Part shown: positions 58,882 through 64,000 of the stretch, piece by piece
Layout: each line of letters begins with the position of its first letter
Position numbering within the stretch: the stretch's first letter is position 1
Origin: JBDSLU01 sp963844435
GTDB lineage: Bacteria; Acidobacteriota; Vicinamibacteria; Vicinamibacterales; Vicinamibacteraceae
Direction of reading: 5' to 3'
Assembly: GCA_963844435.1 (NCBI GenBank)
Contig: CAWJOG010000010.1
Span: 310,001-374,000 of the forward strand
DNA: 64,000 nt
The notes under the pieces: generated by a model
Told to the model about the DNA's origin: nothing
Seen by the model: the letters and a program-made list of their open reading frames with translations, nothing else
Databases searched by the model: none
Position numbers and translations under genes: made by a program

Positions 58882-60207
58882 CTATTGCTGCGCCGCCGAC
58901 TTCGCCTGAGTGAGCGACTGATCGAGCGCACCCCTGTCCAGGAACCGTCCCGCACTGATCACGGCCCGAACGCGGCGCACGTTGGCGATGTCTTCGAGCG
59001 GATTCGCGTCTAGCAGGACGAGATCAGCCGATTTGCCAGCGGCGACGGTCCCGAGCGTCGATTCGTGACCAAGGTAGCGTGCTGGATTAACCGTGGCCGT
59101 CTGCAGCGCTGCTAATGGGGTCATGCCTCCCGCGACCATCAAGACCAACTCGTCGTGTACACAGAAGCCGGCGATCATCGCATCGCATCCCGCGAGTATG
59201 CCGACACCGGCGGCAGCCATGTCGCGCGTCACGACCTTGGCGACTTCCGCCAGATTCTTCAGGATCCCAACGACTTCAGGTCGCTTGGCGAAGAAGCTTT
59301 GGTTGCCCGCGTGCATCTCAAGAAACGTCTTGTTCGCGTAAGCCAGCTGGTCGCGGGGGATGGATGACGCAGGCGTCCCAATCACAACGAGCTCGGTCAA
59401 GGCAAGGAGTGTTGGCGTTTGCCACACGCGCCGGCGTGCAAGCATCTCGAAGAAGGGCCGGCATGCATCAGGGCGGTATTGGGGCCCTCCTGAACACGCC
59501 TTCCACACTCTGCCATCTTCGGACAAGTGCTCAATCGTCACCATGCCGGCGTCAACGCCCTCCTGGATGGTCACTTTCAACGGTACGTGTCCAGCGACCG
59601 GCAGCTGCTGCCGCCGTGCCTCATCGGCAATCGCAAGGAACACGTCCCGCGGCGTGAAGTTGTGCACCTTGATCAAGTCGACACCGCGGCGCTTGAGGAG
59701 CTGAACCGCAGCCCGGCCCTCATCGGGGTTGCGGACTCGCATCCTGAGTGGCCAATCACCAGGCGCATCGTCGAGGATCGGTCCCGCAGCGATGATCCGA
59801 GGCCCGAGTGTGCGGCCGGAGGCCGTGGCTTCTCTGATGTCGAGAATGAAGTCCAGGTCGGCCCCCATATCGCGGATACCGGTCACGCCGTTGGCGATGT
59901 ACAACGGCAGCCACGCCTTCTCGTTCCCCTGGATGTGCGCGTGCATGTCCCAGAGACCTGGGATGAGGAACTTGCCTCGGCCGTCCACAACTCGCGCCCC
60001 TTGGGGGGCAGCCCCATCTTGTGCGACGCTCGCGATCGTCTGGCCGCGGATCGTGACCGTGCTGTTCGGCGTGATCGTGCCAGTACCAACGTCAACGACA
60101 TTGACGCCGGTGATAGCCAGCGTGCGCGGCTGTGTCGTGACGACGACACTAGCGCTGAGTATCGCTGCCGAGAGAAGTAGGCAACCAACGGCTTCACGAT
60201 TAAACAT
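58882..60207 (-). CDS. secreted amidohydrolase (imidazolonepropionase-like)
   Basis: From the ATG at 60207, a signal peptide (VGCLLLSAAILSASVVVT) leads to a metal-dependent hydrolase: KFLIPGLWDMHAHIQGN (H-x-H), NGVTGIRDMGADLDF, LIKVHNFTPRD, VAGHVPLK, TIEHLSEDG, and the closing ESTLGTVAAGKSADLVLLDA with NPLEDI. Length 441 residues is typical for exported members of the imidazolonepropionase-like group, which act on cyclic amides or peptides. Intact. An extension upstream to 60408 is not family-like. Confidence 0.85.
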   Translation of the reverse strand: MFNREAVGCLLLSAAILSASVVVTTQPRTLAITGVNVVDVGTGTITPNSTVTIRGQTIASVAQDGAAPQGARVVDGRGKFLIPGLWDMHAHIQGNEKAWLPLYIANGVTGIRDMGADLDFILDIREATASGRTLGPRIIAAGPILDDAPGDWPLRMRVRNPDEGRAAVQLLKRRGVDLIKVHNFTPRDVFLAIADEARRQQLPVAGHVPLKVTIQEGVDAGMVTIEHLSEDGRVWKACSGGPQYRPDACRPFFEMLARRRVWQTPTLLALTELVVIGTPASSIPRDQLAYANKTFLEMHAGNQSFFAKRPEVVGILKNLAEVAKVVTRDMAAAGVGILAGCDAMIAGFCVHDELVLMVAGGMTPLAALQTATVNPARYLGHESTLGTVAAGKSADLVLLDANPLEDIANVRRVRAVISAGRFLDRGALDQSLTQAKSAAQQ

Positions 60208-60369
60208 CTGATTCCTCGAGTCGCTCTGCCCGCCGGCGGCGAGCCGGGCACGCTCAAGTGTCCATATGCGCCTCCGGACCAGCAGGGCACACAATAACCC
60301 AGCCCAGCAGCGAGTGGCTGGCAGCACGGACGCTTCATGGGCTCGGTCCGAGAGCCGCGTTGACCGTCG

Positions 60370-60733
60370 GTTGGGTATGGCATATCGCGATCGTCGCCGG
60401 CGCGGCATTCGCGTGCAGCGTCTGCTGACCGATAACGGAAGCGGCTATCGCTCGACGCCGTTTGTGGCGGTCTGCCGCACCTGGGGGCGTGCGACATCGC
60501 CTCTCTTGGCCCTACACGCGCACCAACGGCAAAGCTGACCGCTTCATCCAGACGCTGCTTCGCGAGTGGGCCTACCGCCGGCATTTCACGAGTTCCACCC
60601 AGCGCACGGCCGCCCTCCTGCGGTACGTCCAGGGCCACAAGCACCGCCGGCCCATGCGAGTCTCGGCCGCCGATCCCCCTGGACGTTTTCGAGGGCTGTC
60701 TAGATGAACGACCTCTTGGACATTCACAACTAG
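60370..60733 (+). pseudogene. IS481-family transposase remnant
   Basis: The sequence RRGIRVQRLLTDNGSGYRST, then RTNGKADRFIQTLLREWAYR and a final NDLLDIHN with stop at 60733 gives the C-terminal half of an IS481 DDE transposase in three frames. The usual glutamate in NGKAERF is aspartate here, and the N-terminal helix-turn-helix and first catalytic aspartate are missing. No terminal inverted repeats were found. Confidence 0.7.
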
Positions 60734-60976
60734 CGGCTGCAGCCCTCCCCAATCTGCGCAGACGCCTGAAGCGGTGGGACGCTTGGTGTTGGGCGGCCTC
60801 AGGAAGCAGGCCTTGATTGCCGCGGGCCTCTGGCTCGTCGACGAGAGGTCGGCTACCTGCCGATCGCTCGCCTCGATGTTACGCAGGCCTTCAGCTGATG
60901 ACGCGCCGGCGCGAGCGGGCGTGGCCTTGCTCCACACCAATGAGGCTTCGAGGACCGGGACGACGTCGAAAGGTCA

Positions 60977-61400
60977 TCGTGGCGGCCGTTCTCATCGGGG
61001 TGGACAAAATCGACCTGGCGCGAGTGTTGCCTCCTGCCGAGAAATGCGACGGTGGGGGTGGGGCTCGAGCGCCGACCGGGGTTCGACATCGTCGCCGAGT
61101 GCCTGCTCCGGGCCCGAGGCGGTCGTGGTGCTGCGCTGATGTCGGTCGACCGGCTGTTGCTCGACGTCCCGATGCGGCGTCTGGACCTTCGGCGAGCTGC
61201 GCGCACTTGGCCAGGGCTGGGTGCCGCCGGCGGTGTTCGTGACCGCCTACGACGCGTAGGCTTAACGCCTTCCACGTGGACGCGCTCGACTACGTCCTCA
61301 AGCCCTTCGACGAGTCACGCGTCGTCGCCGCCTTCAATCGCGCTCGATGCCGTATCACCCAGGGCCGCATCGCACACTGGGCGCGCAAGGTCTTGGCGTC
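60977..61400 (+). pseudogene. LytTR-type response regulator, receiver domain remnant
   Basis: Read across shifting frames: VLIGVDKIDLARVL, FDIVAEC, GPEAVVVLR, LLLDVPMRRLD, FGELRALGQGWVPPAVFVTA, YDA, NAFHVDALDYVLKPFDESRV, VAAFNRARCRI. This is the receiver domain of AlgR/LytR regulators (phospho-aspartate in LLLDV, then K in LKPF). The LytTR DNA-binding domain is missing, and coding ends about 40 nt before the hairpin at 61431. At least four breaks mean it is dead. Confidence 0.6.
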
Positions 61401-61430
61401 GACGCCGGAGCGCGCGCTCCCGACCGAGGC

Positions 61431-61451
61431 GGAGGTCCTCGAAACCTCCTC
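61431..61451. repeat. att-like hairpin (GGAGGTCCTCGAAACCTCC)
   Basis: GGAGGT (61431-61436) and ACCTCC (61444-61449) pair, the same pattern as at 9651, 34171, 44771 and 57436. The shared spacer that follows in three of the others is not seen; instead the SpmB-like coding sequence starts at once. Confidence 0.5.
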
Positions 61452-61455
61452 CCCT

Positions 61456-61886
61456 GTATTGAAGGCGCTCGAGAAGGCTTCGACGTCGCCGTGAAGATCA
61501 TTCCGTTCCTCGTCGGGATCCTGGCAGCCATCGGCATGTTCCGTGGCTCCGGCGCCATGGACCTCGTCACCGCCGCGCTCCGGCCGATTGCCACGGCCAC
61601 CGGCTTTCCCGCGGAGCTCGTGCCGCTCGCGATCCTTCGATCGCTGACGGGAAGCGGCTCGTTGGCCTTCACCACCGATGTGGTGAAGACGGCGGGGCCT
61701 GACTCGCTCCTGGCGCGCACCGCGGCGACGATGTACGGCTCGTCAGAAACGACCTTCTACGTGCTTGCCGTGTATTTCGGTGCGGTTGGCATTCGCAAGA
61801 CACGCCATGCCGTCCCTGCGGCCCTCGTCGGGGATATCGTCGCGGCCGCTGCTGCTGTCGCGATGTGCGCATGGATGTTCCGGTGA
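61456..61886 (+). pseudogene. SpmB-like nucleoside-recognition membrane protein, 5'-truncated
   Basis: The frame IEGAREGFDVAVKIIPFLVG, ILAAIGMFRGSGAMDLVTAA, GFPAELVPLAILRSLTGSGS, YGSSETTFYVLAVYFGAVGI, RKTRHAVPAALVGD to the stop at 61886 is the C-terminal part of spore-maturation protein B-like transport proteins. The N-terminal helix and start codon are absent; coding begins directly after the hairpin at 61431. It looks cut by recombination at that site. Family members outside sporulating bacteria are common and of unknown transport role. Confidence 0.7.
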
Positions 61887-61920
61887 TCCATCCGCTGATC
61901 CGGCCGGCTGGCGCGGTCGT

Positions 61921-63283
61921 TCAACGGGACGGACCGGCACCGCCGGCCTTCGCCTCGGCCTCGACATCCGCCTGCCAGGCCTCAAGCGCGGCGCGCATCT
62001 GCCGCGCGACGTCCGCATGACTCGCGATGACGTCGGTGCGCTCGCCGATGTCGCGCGACAGATCGAAGAGCATCGGCCGCGTCTGGTCGATCACCAGCTT
62101 CCAGTGGCCGTCGCGGACGGCGCTCTGGGCCCGCAGGAGGTCCACCCGCCAGAACAGGGTGCGTGGCCGCTCCGGGGCCGTGCCGGCGAGAATCGGAAAG
62201 AGATCGATGCCGTCGAGGCGCGCGTCCGGGGGAACCGGCGCCGCCGCCGCGGCGAGCATCGACGCCGTCAGGTCCATCGTGATGCCCACCTGGCCGCGAG
62301 ACGCGTCCGGCCGGCAGGCGCTCGGGCCAGCGAATCAGCGCGGGCACGCGGATGCCGCCTTCCCAGACCGATCCCTTGCGGTGGAACAGCGGCGCCGCTG
62401 TGCGAGAGCCACTCGCCGCCGTTGTCGTTGGTGAAGATCGACGATCGTGTTGCGGCGCAGACCGCGCCGGTCGAGCGCCGCGCAGGATGCGCGCCGACGC
62501 CGCGCATCCACCCGCTCGACCATCGCGACGTAGTCGGCGCGCGTGCTGGTGTCGGGCGTCGAACGGCGCGAGGTGCCGGCCGCGGTCCCGCGCCGTCGAC
62601 GGCTGGTCCGGCCGCTGGTAGGGCCAGTGCGGGGCGTTGTAGGCGACGTCGAGGAAGAACGGCCGGTCGCGATGCTGCTCGATGGACCGCACCGCCCGGT
62701 CGGTGATCAGGTCGGTCATGTAGCCCTCGACCTGCACGGGCTGCTCGTCCTCGAAGAGATCGGCATCGAGCGGCGCGTTGCGGCCGGCGTGTGCCGGTAG
62801 TAGTCGATGAAGCCGCTCTTGAAGCCGAAGAACTTGTCGAAGCCGTGGGCGCGCGGGCTGTACTCCGGCTTCCAGCCGAGGTGCCACTTGCCGACCAGCC
62901 CGGTCGCGTAGCCGGCGTTCTTCAGCAGCTGCGGCAACGACCGTCCGGTCACGGCGGCAGCCCCCGCTCCGCGTCCGCCGGCCCCCGGAGCCAAGCGGCG
63001 CCTCGATCGAAACGCGCTGCTGGTAGCGGCCGGTGATCAAGCCGGCGCGGGTCGGGGAGCAGGTCGCGCCGTTGGCGTAGAAGTCCGTCAGCTTGACGCC
63101 GTCGCGGGCGAGGCTGTCGATGTGCGGCGTCCTGATGTCCGGCGCGCCGTAGCCGCCGAAGTCGCCGTAGCCGGCATCGTCGGTCATGATCAGGACGATG
63201 TTCGGCCGGGCACTGCCCGACTGCGCGGCCGGCCGGGCCGCCGCGGCGGACAGCACGAGGATCAGCGTGAAGACGATGCGCAT
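61921..63283 (-). pseudogene. secreted sulfatase (frameshifted)
   Basis: The ATG at 63283 behind GGAGG (6 nt) starts a signal peptide (FTLILVLSAAAARPAAQ). The sulfatase core follows: PNIVLIMTDDAGYGDFGGYG, HIDSLARDGVKLTDFYANGA and CSPTRAGLITGRY, whose cysteine would be converted to formylglycine. Further on GKWHLGW, PFFLDVAYNAPHWP and MLFDLSRDIGERTDV complete the fold. There are at least four frame breaks between 62280 and 63000, in GC-rich stretches. It would release sulfate from an exported substrate. The maturase is not in the window. Probably an intact gene with sequence errors. Confidence 0.75.
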
Positions 63284-63523
63284 CCGAGACCTCCAGCGAT
63301 CCCACTGTCGCTCGAATGACGGGCCGGCGCAGTCGGGTGCAGCGGTCCACGCCGCCACCCATGACCGTTGGGCCGCGGTCGCGAACGGTGTCGTCGCTGC
63401 AGCGGCGCCGAGGAAGAACAGGGCGAACAGCCTCGCGATCGTCGGCCGAGGCGTGGGGTAGTCGATGAAGTCGGGCATGCGGTCCACGATGCGTGGCGGC
63501 GCGCTGAAAAGTCCCGAAGCCGT

Positions 63524-63559
63524 CCTGAAATGGCCTGAATCGGCCTGAATTGATATAGT
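63524..63559 (+). promoter_or_regulatory. three 10-bp direct repeats and -10 box before the winged-helix gene
   Basis: CCTGAAATGG (63524-63533), CCTGAATCGG (63534-63543) and CCTGAATTGA (63544-63553) repeat exactly one helical turn apart, directly before TATAGT (63554-63559). Tandem half-sites at 10-11 bp are the usual binding pattern of OmpR-type winged-helix dimers, so this is probably the autoregulatory site of the gene that follows. Confidence 0.65.
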
Positions 63560-63575
63560 GACGCCCGGATCTTTC

Positions 63576-64000
63576 GTGACACGACAAGGCGAGCGCGCGC
63601 TGCGCGTCGGCGACTGGTGTGTGCGCCCCGCCTCGGGGCAGATCTCGCGCGGCGACGAGACCGTGCGGCTCGAGGCGCGAACGATGCGCCTGCTGGTGTG
63701 CCTGGCGGAACGCGCCGGCGAGATCGTCAGCATCGACGAATTGCTCGATCGGGCCTGGTCGGGCGTGACCGTGGCGCCGGACTCCGTCTACCAGGCCGTC
63801 GCCTCGCTGCGCCGGCTCCTCGGAGACGACCCGAAACAGCCCACCTACATTGCGACCGTGCCGCGTCTCGGGTACCAGCTCGTGGCGCCCGTCGAGCCGT
63901 GGGACGATTCAACCGCCCGCCTCGAGTCCCCGCCATCCCGATCCCGTTACCCGATCTATCTCCTCGCCAGCCTCGCCGTTGCGCTGGTCGCGGCGCTCCT
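63576..64000 (+). CDS. winged-helix (OmpR/CadC-type) transmembrane regulator, partial
   Basis: The GTG at 63576 (or 63558) begins RVGDWCVRPASGQISRG, then the winged helix LEARTMRLLVCLAERAGEIV, SIDELLDRAWSGVTVAPDSV, YQAVASLRRLLGDDPKQPTY and IATVPRLGYQLVAP. A membrane helix (YPIYLLASLAVALVAAL) is starting when the window ends. This is the third gene of this type here. The outer part, propeller or TPR, is unknown. It is divergent from the sulfatase gene, which it may regulate. Confidence 0.85.
   Translation, partial: MTRQGERALRVGDWCVRPASGQISRGDETVRLEARTMRLLVCLAERAGEIVSIDELLDRAWSGVTVAPDSVYQAVASLRRLLGDDPKQPTYIATVPRLGYQLVAPVEPWDDSTARLESPPSRSRYPIYLLASLAVALVAAL

Overview
The window is GC-rich bacterial DNA (guess: Acidobacteriota, class Vicinamibacteria). 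The reasons are Oar-type TonB receptors with an N-terminal carboxypeptidase-regulatory domain, winged-helix/PD40 regulators, a serine/threonine kinase with TPRs, and HupE/UreJ proteins. No rRNA, CRISPR array, prophage or complete tRNA was found. Many genes are split by one-base shifts while their protein similarity continues across the break. This looks like residual indel error in a long-read or metagenome assembly, mixed with some true gene decay.

Layout. 1-4.5 kb: start of a HupE-like gene, an NHL-repeat lyase-like gene, an M20 peptidase and a DUF418 membrane protein. 5.1-9.5 kb: an amidohydrolase of the aromatic-acid decarboxylase type, divergent from a MarR regulator followed by a decayed TctC-TctB-TctA carboxylate transporter. 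9.6-16 kb: an att-like unit, a HELQH metalloprotease-like protein, a winged-helix/PD40 protein and a convergent TonB receptor. 16.4-19.8 kb: an intact YtrA-type regulator, ABC ATPase, permease and small-protein operon. 20.4-25.9 kb: a TonB receptor translationally coupled to a second winged-helix/PD40 gene. 26-34 kb: DinB, a FitAB/VapBC module, small secreted proteins and a kinase-TPR protein. 34.9-43.2 kb: an eight-gene co-directional envelope operon (outer-membrane protein, DUF3604 lipoprotein, PpiC, HupE/UreJ, small membrane protein, MltF-like transglycosylase, secreted protein, DUF2490 protein). 43.7-58.8 kb: an accessory segment bracketed by two near-identical 915-bp direct repeats, each carrying a polysaccharide deacetylase. 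It holds a toxin-antitoxin pair, integrase fragments, a serine hydrolase, an extra groESL, a Crp regulator, a BrkB-like protein and a histidine kinase. 58.9-64 kb: an amidohydrolase, IS481, LytTR and SpmB remnants, a sulfatase, and a third winged-helix gene running off the end.

The main unexplained structure is a set of scattered integration-site-like units. Five loci (9.8, 44.9, 47.2, 49.1 and 57.6 kb) carry the 3' half, and only the 3' half, of a tRNA-Cys(GCA), always on the minus strand. Several have a GGAGGT/ACCTCC hairpin about 175 nt to the left, and several have two tandem 11-bp repeats about 85 nt to the right whose sequence differs between units. An integrase fragment reads directly into one of them. 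Truncated genes are concentrated around these units, so I read the window as a long-used tRNA-Cys integration hot spot with many scars.
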